A DNA stretch of 64,000 nt from Thunnus maccoyii (Eukaryota > Chordata > Actinopteri > Scombriformes > Scombridae). Positions 9,921 to 22,499 of this stretch are shown piece by piece. The stretch covers positions 36,058,662 to 36,122,661 of the forward strand of contig NC_056533.1 in NCBI RefSeq assembly GCF_910596095.1. Direction: 5' to 3'. A program made the translations under genes and the position numbers. The stretch's first letter is position 1. The number at the start of each line of letters is the position of its first letter. The notes beneath the pieces are model-generated. The model was given only the letters and a program-made list of their open reading frames with translations, was not told where the DNA came from and did not search any database.

Positions 9921-12799
9921 ATGTGCATTGTGGAGACTGAAGTTTCATTAGTTCTCATTTGAGATTCCAGTGTTCAATACTTTTTAAAACTTTGGATGGT
10001 TAATTCATTTCCTGTCAGATAAAGTTAGGGACCAGTCATGTCACGTCAAATGGTGAGTGCCTGCCGCTGGCTCTCCGGCCATCTGGTGACAAGCCATTAT
10101 TTTGAACATGACTTCTTCTTTGTTTTGTGGATTTTTCAATCACATCTTGGAAATATTGTGACAGGTGGTTATGGTTTGATGATTTGACAGATAGCCATCT
10201 ATCCTATTGTAGTGAATGTGTGTGTGCATGCAGAATCTAGATTTTATTTGACATGTGCAAGTGACACAATATGGGACTCGCCTTTGCTGTCTACAACTGT
10301 CAGCGAGAGAAAACACCTGCTCACTCTGCAGCTGACAGTCCTGTGGTTATTATAGAGATGTACTGTACCTTTTTCAGTTTGATGGTGCTTCAGCCTGCGG
10401 TTTTCTCAGTCAGCTAAATGCAATTACATAACATAATTACATAACTTAACGTGTTTATATAATGTACTCTAACTTCAATCTAAATGGTTTTGCATGTTTT
10501 AGCCCGTTGACAACGTTTCTGACCCCTCTCTAAATCATCCCAAAGGTTTTTACATTGGTTTCCTACCTTCCACCAAGCCATTCATTTCAGTACACTCGCA
10601 AAAGGTAATTTATCACGCTTGGTGTACTTTAGATGGGGTCCCCAGTATATACAACCCGTTCACTCATTGGCAATAAAAAACAATTAATACATGTAAATTG
10701 CTTACATTTAGAACCTTTAAATGTCAGCATTGTATTATTTATGCATCATTTGCTATGATCCTAAACTTCATACAAACCTGCTTAAAGTAAGCCCAGCAGG
10801 TTTTACAGAAAACCTGAAATGTTTTTGTAATTCGGGTCCTTTATAATTCCTTTTCCCATTGATGCCGGAACAGGCAACAGAAATCAGATCCCAAGTGGTT
10901 TCTGTTTTGTTAAGACAGCCTTTGGTTGACAAAGGTTAGAAATTCAATAGTTGGTGCTTGTGTGAGATGTGTGGAGTGTCTTGAGTCTGACTGGCGGTAA
11001 AAAAAAAAAAAACAGATAAAAAGAAAAGAAGACATGCACCCACACAAAGAGAGAGGGTATCTAATACCCAACAGAAATGACAAGGACTGTGATAGTGGCT
11101 GGCATTGCTGCCTTCTTTTGTCTGTTAGCTCTTATTCTATATCTTATTTTTTCTTTCACTTTCTTTCCACCTTTGATCTTTGGGCCTTCTTCTGCCTTGT
11201 TTGTTCCTTTATTTTGTTATTTTTGTGTTGCTTCCCTCTTTCTTTTGATTCTTATTTCTTTCTCTTTACTTTTTCTTCTTTCCATATTAATTTCTTTTTG
11301 AAGAAAACAGAAACCAGCTTCTGAAAAACTAAGGAAGTCAACCTGGAAATAAACAACACACATTCTCCCTAGCAATGATCACTTATTATTTATTGGGAGA
11401 ATCACTAGGAGGAGGTTGTTTATTTTCCAGTTTCCAAAATGCTAATTTACGGCAATAGACAGTCAATAATTTGACTTTGTCCCAAGGACACGGAGCATTT
11501 TCTCATATTGTTAGATGGTGACAGGTGGCGGTTACTGCTTAAATTGAAGAGACAAGTAAGACGCCAGCCACTTTGAAATTCATATAACCCAGATTATCAA
11601 AGAAATCATCATCCCAGTTGCCTGGCGGAGCCTTTTTGCAAACTGAAGCAACGCTGAGACTTTGAGAGCTGAAAGAGGAAATGTTCATAAACACAGTTTG
11701 TGGAGGAAGCTGGAGGACTTCAAGCACTTCACCTCTTCATCACCTTGTGGTTATGAATACATTCAAACGACATGTTGATGTTGTTTAAGTGGCAATAGAG
11801 GAAGCCCATTTGCGAGTATTTGGCAAATAATCAGCAAATTTAAAACTTTCATCATTCACACTTAATGGCAGCTTCTCCCACAGGAAGCAGCTGCAAGCTT
11901 TCATCCAGTCTGAGCTGTGTAGAGCAAGACAAGCTGCTCCATACAGTAACTCAGCTTAGAAGAACAAAAAATAAAATAATACATACGAATGATCCTTTTT
12001 GGATGGATTTGGATTTAGATGAAACAATTATGTGAGGAGATGGATGTACCGACTCCACAACTAAAAAAGAGCTCATACCTGGAAACAAGGCTGCACAATC
12101 CTCAAAATGTGTTAATTTAACTTCAGGAAATGTTTCTAATAATAAAGTAGAACAACAGTGTGATGTATAGTGCAAATTAATATGTTACGTGGAAAGTTGT
12201 TTAAGGCTGTAGGAGTTAGTAAAACAATTGTAGCTCACATGAAAATGCTTCTGTGTGATTTTTCAAAGGTTTATGTGGATGTGCCTCCACCCACTGAAGT
12301 AATAAAAATCAGAATATCAATGTGTAGTTTTAAAATGGCCTGAATAGAGCTGTAAAATGGGAAGAGTTATTTCGGATGTCCCTGGTTGGGGAAAGCTGCT
12401 CCGTTTTCTGCACAGACAATGTTATATGACTGACAAGACTCAGACTCAGCACAAAAGATGAACAACTGTGTGAGAAAATTTCTGGATGCTTGATAAAAAC
12501 CTCAAAGGTGCAAGACTGTGTGCACAAGAACTATGAATCCAAGGTTACCACCATCAACTGTCAAATTAGTGGAATAGTGTGATGGCAGGATGTGAATCGT
12601 GTCACCTGCACACTCGTACATGTGCATCCTCATTATTGTGCAGGATGTAAACAAAACAGGGACCACTACTCCAAACTGGTGTAGTGGTCAAAAACTAGAT
12701 TAAAAAAATAATGTCCACACAATCAGGATACCACGTTTCTTCATTATATATTTCATTGGCATCGTTTGACCATCTTCAAAATGTCTTTACATTTTAGTT
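9921..12799. other. No gene seen (2.9 kb)
   Basis: Mixed unique-looking DNA. A poly-A of 14 is at about 10999. The stretch 11100-11300 is strongly pyrimidine-rich on +, which explains the Phe/Leu/Ser-rich frames there. No recognisable repeat ends or protein motifs. Confidence 0.4.
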
Positions 12800-13127
12800 T
12801 GAAACATAAAATTTAAATGTAGGCACCAAGCGGCCATGCTTTAAAGTACCACTGGCGGCAGATTGCTCTAACTGACCTCCATTCAAAAAGGGTCAACTTC
12901 TCTCTAGAAATATTAAATAATTTTTTTCAATGAGTAATTATGGTCTTAATCTCTAAATTCAGACCCTCTAATAAGTGTGCTGGTGGTCATTTTTCAATTA
13001 TTGCTCCATTAATAAGATTTAAAGACTTATAGTAGCTTTGATGTCTGTTGTGTGGACGTTGATTGACAGCTGTGATTGACAGTTGGCTCACCTGCTGCTC
13101 TCCGTGGCTCCGGGACTCACACTGAAG
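12800..13127. repeat. Possible older interspersed repeat, left part
   Basis: CACCAAGCGGCCATGCTTTA and TTGATTGACAGCTGTGATTG read like a known fish repeat that continues after the MITE, up to about 14010 (GAGAAGATGGCGCCAACCAT). If so, the MITE at 13128-13645 is inserted in it. Judged from memory of fish sequence only. Confidence 0.35.
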
Positions 13128-13645
13128 CTGTCTCAAATCACATACTTCTGTCAGTACACTTTCATGCAGTACAGTGTGTACACTATGTACTTACTGGCGT
13201 AGTGCGCAAATTTTGACAGGGTAGTGTTGTCTCAAATCAAACCCAGCCATTGTGCACTTACCCAAAATTATGGTCGCTAATTAGCATTAGCTAGCGTTAG
13301 CATTCGCGCTATCAAATCATTACAGACTGCTAAATTAACCCAAAAAACATACTGATGGCTTATATCCGACAACAGTATAGTGGTGCTTAGTGCTAAAAAC
13401 ACATGTATAACTTAGATTTGTATAATGTGGCGATGTTCACCGTAGTTACAACGTAAAGTGGTCCCTTCCATTCCGCTATGTAGCCAAGATGGCGTCCGTA
13501 GTGCCACACTCAACTTTTTGATTGTTTTGAGTGCACCATCCGGGTACTCACAGTGCACTGCATTTTTCCATACTTCTCAGTGTGAACGCACTTATGCACT
13601 CAAAATGTTAAGTGTAAGTACAGAAGTATGTGATTTGAGACACAG
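13128..13645. mobile_element. MITE with about 30-bp terminal inverted repeats
   Basis: The left end CTGTCTCAAATCACATACTT CTGT pairs with the right end ACAGAAGTATGTGATTTGAG ACACAG; the two differ by a 2-base indel near the tip. Length 518 bp, no coding capacity. The right end is confirmed by the fragment at 26530-26624, which is 97.9 percent identical (93/95) and stops at the same base. No clear target duplication is visible, so the superfamily is left open. Confidence 0.85.
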
Positions 13646-14828
13646 CATGAGTCACACTATTGTCACAATATTTCACTAAGTTTAATATTACTTGTTTATG
13701 ATGCATGCCCTGTTAGCAACTGTTAGCTAAAGTAACTAACGTTAGCCCAAGTGTGCCGCACTCGGTGTTCCCAGTAAGCTAGCGTTAGCTTGGGTCCGAG
13801 GTAGCAGGGGCGTGTTTCCAGAGCGTGAAAGGCAACACCCTGCACTCCTTATCTGGAGGATCCTCATTCCAAACGGAGAAGATGGCGCCAACCATAAGCT
13901 GCAACTCTGGGCTTCAAACACACTCCAATGCAAACCAACATTACACCACGCTTACAGACTGTGGTAGGCACTCACCTCATGAGTTTCCCTCTTGTAAATA
14001 CACGTAAACCACCAAGTGCTAACTACAACTGGAAAAATGGGATTTTTCTGAAAGCTATGAAATATTTGACATGATGCTTAGTAATTCAGAGGTGCCAGAA
14101 AACCAAACAAACATGGACGTCTCATATCAGCCTGAGTCTGCCACTCAATGAAATTAAACCCAAATATAATGGATATAATGTAATTTTGTCAATGCACAGT
14201 ATTTTAAACCCTCATACAACCAACTCAGTTATCAGTCAACCTTCCTGAGTTATCAGATGACGTGAACCCTCGCAAATCCTAAATGTAGGAATATTTACAA
14301 ATCCGATCCTTCCCATCCTTCCGACATAGCATGAATGCAAGTTGGCGCGGAAAGCTTTTCGAGGTGGTCCGAGTTTATGTTTAGCTGTGATTGGTGCATT
14401 CACTGAAAGGGGCAGTGCTTAGGATCGGTCTATTGGCAGTGACAATTCACATCCAAATACCAAATACGAAAAACTGGGCTAAACCACCTCTTTTTCTGTT
14501 ACAAAGATAAATTCCAGTGAGTCTCATATTTAATCATTCATTATATTTTGTTGAGGAATAAGAAATGTTTTATCTCTGGTAAAATTAAAAGAAAAATTAA
14601 AACAGCTAACAAATTAAAAGTTTGCATTAATAATGTCACATCATCTCCATCCTCATTTGATGAGGCGTAAAAATAATGGCATTTTGGAAATAATTAGGGA
14701 AGCTACCGAAATCTATTAATTTTCATTTTTTACCCATTAAAATAATTTGTCTAAATGTGGTGAGGATAATGAATTGGTGTTAATCTGTGGTTTGTGATCT
14801 TATAATAACAGTAGTTAAACTGAAAATG
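13646..14828. other. Flank of the MITE, no gene seen
   Basis: Up to about 14010 this may be the right half of an older repeat (see 12800-13127). After that, nothing is recognised. Confidence 0.35.
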
Positions 14829-14872
14829 TCTCTCACACACACACACTCACACACACACACAGCAGCAGCAGC
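14829..14872. repeat. (CA)n and (GCA)n microsatellite
   Basis: About 15 CA units, with one interruption, pass directly into GCAGCAGCAGCA. Confidence 0.9.
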
Positions 14873-14984
14873 AATAATGAGCTGATAATGAGCCTCGTCT
14901 GCTGTAAGTTTGGTGACAAAACAAGATAAAATTATGCCCTTGAGGTGAACTGTGCATTCCAGTTTTTATCTCTGATAGGTTGAC

Positions 14985-15130
14985 TTTAATAATAATAATA
15001 ATAATGATAACTTTATAGCACCTTTGATACAAAAAATGCTGCTCAAAGTGCTTTAAAACAAAAGAAATTACATGCAGCAAGTGCTTCACATGAGAAATGA
15101 CGTAAATTGAACATAAAAACATGTAAATGT
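14985..15130 (-). repeat. L2-type LINE 3' tail, antisense
   Basis: (TAA)n then GATAACTTTATAGCACCTTT and CTCAAAGTGCTTTAAAACA. This is the reverse complement of the tail seen at 34261-34341 (GGTGCTCTATAAATAAAGCT then (TTA)n) and agrees with the antisense tail at 47137-47220. Confidence 0.65.
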
Positions 15131-16131
15131 ACATAAGATGGAAAAAAACCCCTCTTGATAATAATAAACGAGATAAAATAAAGTGAAAACAGAATACGTA
15201 CAATAAGTACTTCGGTGGTGGTAATTTGAGACTTCATAAGTGAAAGCTCAGACAGTATTTTACCATGTATGCACTATATGTAAATCAGTGCCTTGGTCTC
15301 TGTAGCCATAAACATAACTGAACTTCCCTTTTCCCAACGGACACAGACTCACCAGCGGTCTTTATTAACCAAAATAAGCCTCTTCCAGTTTACCCCAGAA
15401 TGAGTTTAATCTCACTGATCTTATCTCTCGGTCTTTTTTCTCAAACCTACCAACCACTGACTTCAGCACCTATGTAACATAAGATGTAAAAGAAAACCCA
15501 CCTGATAATAATAACAAATATTAGATAAAATAATTTGTTTGGGGAAAATGAAGCAACGCCTGCAAGCTAGTTCAGGCAGCCCAACTTGAGCTGCTGCTCC
15601 ACTCACATGCCGTGCTCTTGCAGTGGAAAATTGCTTGATCATTCAATAAACACACAAAGGGAGCATTGTCAGGTTATGAAATAATGTAATCAAATAATAC
15701 AATCAGAAGTACAATGCATCATATTTCTGGAGACAAAGATTCATACCGCCTAGCTATATTTTCTTTGTCTGAAAAGTTGGCACTCAGCCAGTCCTTTAAA
15801 TACTATTGTACAGAATTTGAAGTAAACAACCCTCAGATAGAAACAAAAGTCAAGAGTTCAACTAACCTTGGAACAGCCTTTCTTCACAACCATATATGAC
15901 AGCCCACAAGCACCAAGTAACATCACAAAATAACATTGCTACTATATTAAATTGAGAACAAACAACAAACAACACATAGAAATCTACATAACTATGATGT
16001 ATCTTACCTCTGGCTGTAAACTAACTGTTTTAACTATAAACACTCAATTGTCTCATTCTACACAGCATAAAGGCATTTGGAACAGATGTGGAACACAAAC
16101 TAACACTAACTTGAACTTAAGAACACTATTT
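15131..16131. other. No gene seen (1 kb)
   Basis: AT-rich, without recognisable repeat ends or protein motifs. The short frames at 15714-15899 and 15952-16203 match nothing known to me. Confidence 0.4.
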
Positions 16132-16139
16132 GTAACATC

Positions 16140-16896
16140 TAGGGGTGTGCCCAAATACAAATACATTATTCGACAAAGCACAAATAGTGTTTTTTTTTTA
16201 TGAATATTTGTTTCATACAAATATTTTAAAAATTATTTGTTTTCAAGAAGAAAAAAAAAACATGTCAAATACCAGTGTGCAGGTTATATCGCTATCTCAG
16301 TGTCTCTCCTCTGCTCCGCTGTTACGTCCATCAGCAGGTCTCAACGAGGGGAGTCACATCCACCTGCTACATGACGCACATTTCCTAATTTGGACACCGC
16401 TCCTGGAGTCGGGGGTGTTCCCCAGAGATAAAACTGAGCTACTGAATCACGTGAAGTGCTCCCAAGAGACTCTCTGTAACCTGTCGTTCCCCTTCTCCTA
16501 TCCACAAAGTTAGGTTGCAAAAAATAGGGAATAAATGAAAAGTGTAAAGCAAGAATCACCTTTGAAGATTTTCCCTACATGTTACACGCTGTGCTGTCTC
16601 TGTGTTATGGGTGTATAAATAGGTAGAGGTCTGTCTGCAATGAGTCGATGAGTAAAGTTTTAGCTCAGTAGTCAGTGCAGTCGTCTATGATCTGGGAGAC
16701 TCCAGTTCGAGACCCGGTGTGGGGACCTCCTATGTAAGATAGTTTATTCATGAACACTTACTGTAAAAGCGTAATAAAAACAAAAACAGGATTTTTAAGT
16801 CTCTTTCCACTTTCATTCGAATACAAACACAAATAATTATGCTGCCTCAACAAATACAGATACAAATACAAATACTGGGCTCTCTGCACATCCCTA
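16140..16896 (+). mobile_element. hAT-type MITE, copy 2
   Basis: Starts TAGGGGTGTGCCCAAATACA and ends CTGGGCTCTCTGCACATCCC TA. The ends are imperfect inverted repeats (TAGGGGTGTGC against TAGGGATGTGCAG). The flanks GTAACATC (16132-16139) and GTAAAATG (16897-16904) agree at 6 of 8 bases, consistent with an old 8-bp hAT duplication. No transposase inside. 757 bp, the longest of the three copies. Confidence 0.88.
16652..16724 (+). other. tRNA-like segment inside the hAT MITE, copy 2
   Basis: Same A-box-like (TTAGCTCAGTAGTCAGTGCA) and B-box-like (CAGTTCGAGACCCGG) blocks as copy 1, at the same spacing. The GACCCGG of this copy suggests the ancestral T stem was longer than what remains in copies 1 and 3. 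Confidence 0.6.
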
Positions 16897-16904
16897 GTAA
16901 AATG

Positions 16905-18080
16905 TATGATATATACAAGAATTACATCAAGTGATAACCTAATATTCAGTTTTCACTCACACTCTCCTCACTGTAACATATATTCAATGCACCCTTATAA
17001 TCACGGTGGTGTATTTAAGCCGTCAGTGCTCTGCTCACACTTCGCTGCATGCCTGCTGCCACATTGCTACATGTTATGGCTGCTTCTGCTGCCATTCATA
17101 GCGTTTTAAAAGCCACACCTCCGCCTCAGCATCCACCTGTAGGCTCTGAGGCTATCATCCCGTAGGGGGGGTGAGTTAGTATTGTCGCTCCCCACATCCT
17201 GCTGTGTGAGATCAGCGTTTCTTTGCGGGGAGCGACGATGTCAGAGCCTAGATGCCAAACACTAATGCTGTACGTATTCTACATTTAAATGCGTGAGTTG
17301 GCTGACTGAACCGATGAAATAATAACCATTGAAATGACAACCTCTGAATTATCAAATTTTATTCTTTTTAATTAAATATAGATTATAGAGTTTAGAAACA
17401 GAGAAGATGACGTATTTGATTGAAGCTACATCAAGCACAAAGGCTCTCGGAAGGAAGCAAACTATGACATTTAAATGAGATGATGATGAGATTCATGAAA
17501 GCTACCTCATCGCTTTCTGTCCTGTTTTAATCTCTTTGTCTATCTCCCATTCACAATATCTAACCTTCCCGTTCATAATGCTCCATCTTTCCCTCCCCAT
17601 CTATAGACCTGATTTTTCTCCACCTTCATCTGCTCCTCTAGCGCTTGTATTTCCTTCTCAGCTCAACTCTGTTTCCTGCTTCTTTGTTTTTGTCCTTGAC
17701 ACAGATATGCAGGAAAATTAGTTTCTGAAATCCCAGATTGTTGCATTAATCAGTTTGAGTTTGTGCATTCGGGGATTGTTTACCGAGCTAAAGTGGTTGT
17801 AGTGTTAATGATGTATAAGTGCCCTAAATGGTGGTGTTTGGTTTTTTCTAGTTTTAAATCAAACTGGCCAACTGTAGGCTGAATGCAACATAGAGGTGTA
17901 TTGTGTCACCCCCCGAATGAGACAAAGGAGTTTGAAATGTGATTTGAGACCCAGACACACTCAAGGAATTTGATCTGAATTACATTTCAAAACCACATCT
18001 TAATATGATGTAAATGTGATTTGAAAAAAATCAGTTTTTTGCATAAATACTTCAAAAACGCAACCAGATTAGTATGTAAA
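16905..18080. other. No gene seen, one GC-rich hairpin
   Basis: GTCGCTCCCC (17184-17193) and GGGGAGCGAC (17227-17236) are a perfect 10-bp inverted repeat with a 33-base loop. Otherwise nothing is recognised. Confidence 0.45.
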
Positions 18081-18572
18081 CACCAAGCGGCAACCTCCAG
18101 GGCTGAAAAATGAAGCCTATGCAGTCCCTTGAATGGCCACTTGAGGCTCCAAAAGCAAGTCAATCCCCATAGACCCCCATGTTAAAATGCCCAACTTTAC
18201 AGCAGAAATAAACATGTTTACAGCCTGGTATAAAAAACAGTTTTGGTCTCTGTAGGTAAATTCCCCTTTCATGACAACTGTACGGGGGGTGAATTTTTTT
18301 ATAACTCACCCGTTTAAATTTTATTAAGCCGTAAAGTTGTGCATAATGAAAGACATGGCTGCTTTGAGTGACAGGTCCGCCAGCCTCCAGGTGGCTTGTT
18401 TCAGCCATTCGGCCCGCCCCTTTGCCCATTTTTGATTGGCTGGGAGTTAGGCAGCGTCACGCACTGCCAAGATGGCGACGGCCGGAGTGGCTCGCTTTGA
18501 GCTTCAAAACCGCTCTTCAGAAACCAACGGGTGACGTCACGGTAACTACGTCCATATTTTTATACAGTCTAT
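18081..18572 (+). repeat. Teleost interspersed repeat, near full length
   Basis: Begins CACCAAGCGGCAACCTCCAG, contains AATCCCCATAGACCCCCATG and CCAAGATGGCGACGGC, and ends TATTTTTATACAGTCTATG. About 490 bp with no coding capacity. The last 150 bp recur inverted at 3521-3671. It is one of the commonest fish interspersed families; I cannot assign its class from sequence alone. Confidence 0.75.
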
Positions 18573-21500
18573 GATAAACACACCAAATGATGAATGGTTC
18601 AATGAATGAAACAATCACGGCTGACAGATGGACAGGTGAGGAAACCAACACACAGACAGTCAAAACCATACACTTTTTGTAGAGATTGGTGTGGAAATGG
18701 ACAGAATTCAACACTCTGGACTATCAAAACAATTTAGCTACATTTGTACCTTTTCAAACACAACTTTAATGGCTAATGAAGCAGATTAGATCAGGCAGAG
18801 CACTGAAGTTGTATGGGCTAATTAGCATCAGTTGTTTCTTTTATGTCTTACAATCACAAGTTCATTTGTGGTTCTGTGGTTAGTAACATCCAATTATATT
18901 CATGCACGTGTGCAGTGCCGACATTATAACCTGACACTTATCACTATCACTCTGTTAATCATGCTCACGCTGCAGCAGCTTCCTTCGCCACTTCAACCTC
19001 CTCCTTTTGAGGGATTTTGGTGTTCAGGGGATTAGTTACAGTGCTTGTCACAGGATTTTGTGAGACTGTGGTGGGTGGACCTCAGACCCTGTAGCGGGAT
19101 CTGGGAAAACTTTGTACATTTTAGAGTTAAATGCATCAATCTGGTGCACTTTGAGAGCAAAATGAAGAGGCTAGAGATCTATGAAGAACTTTGTGCAGAA
19201 AAACATTGGTTTGTGTTCACTACTTATTTCTGCTGAAAACAGGAAAAGCTGCAATGATTAATCAATTAGTCAATTGACAGAAAATTAATTGACAACTATT
19301 TTGACAACCAAATAATATTTTTTTAAATGAACAATGCCAAAAATTTAATTGTTTCAGCTTTAAAATATGAGGATTTTAAGCTTACATGATAGCAAACATA
19401 AACACAAATATATTCGGATTCAGACAAAATGTGACATTTGAAGACATCACATTAAATTTAACCAATTATAACTATTTGCTAATTGTGTTGTGCTCATTAC
19501 TTGTTTCTGTTTGTTTAACAGGAGGGCAAAACATCAATTAATGCAGGTTTAATGTTTTTGTGCCACTGTGCTCAGAGAAATCAGTTGAACTAAAATTAAA
19601 AAGGACTGTTTAATTTGACTTCCAGGGTGTCACTGAACATGCTGTCAGCTCAGAGGTGGTGAAGCCTGTCAGTTACTCCAGATACCCGGGCAGTGGTCGA
19701 AGAACCGACCACACTGGATGGCAGCAGAGGAGGCTGCACTGCTGTCTGGATCAAAAGGAGTCCAGCCGACTTTGCTGCACGGAGCACGGAAACAGAAATG
19801 AGCCGTTTGTTTCCAATACAGCTAGTTTTGCTCTTAGATAACATTAAGACAAGACTTTAACGTTTATATTCAGTAATGTTATTGCAAATCGACAAATATT
19901 GAACCATTTTGTAGTTTTTTTCCCAGATTGAATGAAATACACTTATAATGGCAGCATACTTTAGAGGAAGCGGTCTTGAGCTGGTGACAAATTCTGGAGT
20001 GGTTCATTTACAGCGGGAACCTGATCTGACCACAATGTGACCCAACTACAGGACTGAAAGTTTGAGCTAAATGGCTCCCGTAGCCAGGTGTGCTTTGCAT
20101 ATTGGGAAGTTGCGGATGAGTGAAGTCAACTGTTGCTAACAGACAGCAGGAGAATGAATCAAGGTCCGTCCTGGACTTCCCTCTTGATATTTGGGCAGAT
20201 AGGAGCTTCCTCAGGACGTTCTTGCTCCCGCCTCAGAAACATCTGACCAATGAGAGGAGAAAATGTTCTCACGTGGCTTTTGGAGATGAATTTTGGATTG
20301 CTTTACCAAGTTTACAAATTCATTCACTGATACAGACCAGAGCAAACCAACTACGAGTTTGAAAATATCTTTAGTTTTTGGTTTTCCTGTTTTTGGTCCC
20401 ACAGGTTTTTGGCATAGTTAACATCATACATCTCTGTCTGTTTCATGACAGACTTCACATCACCTCTGCCTTCACCGTTTTGAGACATTTTCCACCCATT
20501 CTTGGCCAAGCGGGTCTTTACAAGACACAAGAAAGTTTTCTCGGAGTTCGTCTCGCCCGCCTAACTGTCCTCATGTTCTCATAATACAACAATAGCATGT
20601 GGCGGTGTGTTCAGCTAACTCAGCCAACCCTGAAGTGCTTATTTTGGGAAGAGTGCTGTCTAAAAAGACTGTGATTGGTTAGAAACAGCTTTGTTTCTGT
20701 GATGGGTTTGGGTTATTAGTTATGTCAAGCAGTCTAACTTATCAACTGTATATCAAAGTTTCCAATTTTCTTACTGAGGAAATGTCATATCACCTGTCAG
20801 GCCTGTCCTGTACCAACAGTTGCCTCCAGCTTGTTGCCCCACCTTTGACAGAAGGACGAATTCACTTGCTTTTCCTTCAGTCCAGTAAAGCAGCAGCACA
20901 TTTTCAAATCAGAACCTGAGCGACTAATCTTTACACCAGCGACTTCACTGCTGAACAAACTGAGAGAACTCCTCAGCACTGCGCTTTCAGATTGAAGCAG
21001 AATAGCGTCTGTTTTGATGTCAAGTAATAAAGTTTTCACTAAAGTCCTTGTCAAGGCAGATAACTGATTGATGAATGGACCCATCAACAGGCGGACAGCA
21101 GCAGAGGTACACAAAGTGCCTTTCCATTTTCAAGCATCTTCTGTCACAATAAAGCATGGTGGCTTTCAGTTTTCCGCAGTCTCTTATCTGCCATGCAGCT
21201 TAAAGCGCTTTCAGCTTTCAGAATCCATTTCCCCACATACCACCAACAAATTGGTAGGAAAGCGTCACTCCATTGATGCCATGTCTTAAAATATTGATGT
21301 TACAATCTGCAATCTATGAGTCCTGCTTCTTGTGTCTATTTGGGACAATTTTGGAGATGAATGACAGGAAAAACACCCACTTTCGTGCATTTATCTTTTA
21401 TTCAGCTGCACCACCTATTCTTCATTCTTCTTCTCTTCTTGGATGGTACATTATCACCAACATTAAATTAATATAAAAGAAATACAGTCTACAGTCACAG

Positions 21501-21988
21501 CCCACCTGTTACTAGACCATCCCTCACACACTGTAACTTCAGACAGCTGCTTCAAAAGCATCAAATGGAAAGGAAAGTAGATCTTTCAAAGAGAAAGTAG
21601 GTCAGAGAGACCAGTGAATGCAGTATGACGTTGAATAATGTGAAAGCAACACAAAATGCCCCCTGAAGGCTTCTTGTCTAAATTCTGGCGTGAAAATGTG
21701 GGAAATAAGCTGAAATATATAATTAAAGAGCAGAAAATGACAAAAACAAGTCACTGATTTCAAACTGATCAAAGCCACATTACTATATCAACAGAAATTG
21801 TGGTTGCTTGATGACATTAGAAGTTAGATAGATTAGCTTGATGGTGATTGTTGATGAAGATAAATCCAGCATTCAAATGGTTAAAGATGACCCAGTCTCA
21901 TTAAAATTGTGTTCATTTACAAAGAAGAAAGTGTGGTTTGGAAGAATAAAGTCCAGGAATACCCAAGAATGTTCATATGTATGTCCAT
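18573..21988. other. No gene seen (3.4 kb)
   Basis: Largest stretch without a recognisable element. Only 19700-19760 shows weak similarity to 42325-42385. Short frames (20120-20362, 21068-21289 and others) have no recognisable domains. Confidence 0.4.
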
Positions 21989-22499
21989 ATGAACAGTGAA
22001 AGAGGTTTTCCTCGCTGTGATCATTCCTCCCGTTCATACTGGATATTAAAAGATCCTTCAAATGTGCTTTCAATGTAAGTGATGGAGGTCAAAATCCACA
22101 GTGTGTCCACACAGTCATTTAAAAGTTGATGTGAAGCTTATATTCAGCTTCAGCAGTCTGAGTTAGTCATATCAAGTGGATATCTGACACATTTACAGTC
22201 TTTTTACCATCAAATTCCCTCTTTGTGTTTCCTCGGACAGTGTTTCCCTGTTGAGCTGTGGTGGAAGTATAGTAACAAAAAGAGGGACTTTGGCACTAAA
22301 AAGACTGTAACGTTGAAAGATATCTACTTGATTTGACTCATTTGGACGCTGAAGCTTCATATTAGCTTCAGATAAACTTTTAAATACATGTTTGTCCCCC
22401 ATCACTTCCATTGTAAGTGCATTATGAAGGGATCTTCTAATGGTCAGTATGAACAGGAGGAATGATTACAGCAAGAAAAACATGTTTCAATGTTCATTC
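21989..22499. mobile_element. Fold-back (snapback) element, about 230-bp arms
   Basis: The left arm (about 21989-22231) and right arm (about 22273-22499) are imperfect inverted repeats over nearly their whole length. TGTGATCATTCCTCCCGTTC pairs with GAACAGGAGGAATGATTACA, and CAAATTCCCTCTTTGTG pairs with AACAAAAAGAGGGACTTTGG. Only about 40 bases in the middle (CAGTGTTTCCCTGTTGAGCT and its flanks) are unpaired. There is no coding capacity. A second copy in the same orientation starts at 63574. A transcript would fold into one long hairpin. Confidence 0.88.

Noticed and set aside
11034..11324. Membrane-like Phe/Leu-rich frames
   Set aside because: The DNA is simply T- and C-rich; both overlapping frames look hydrophobic for that reason.
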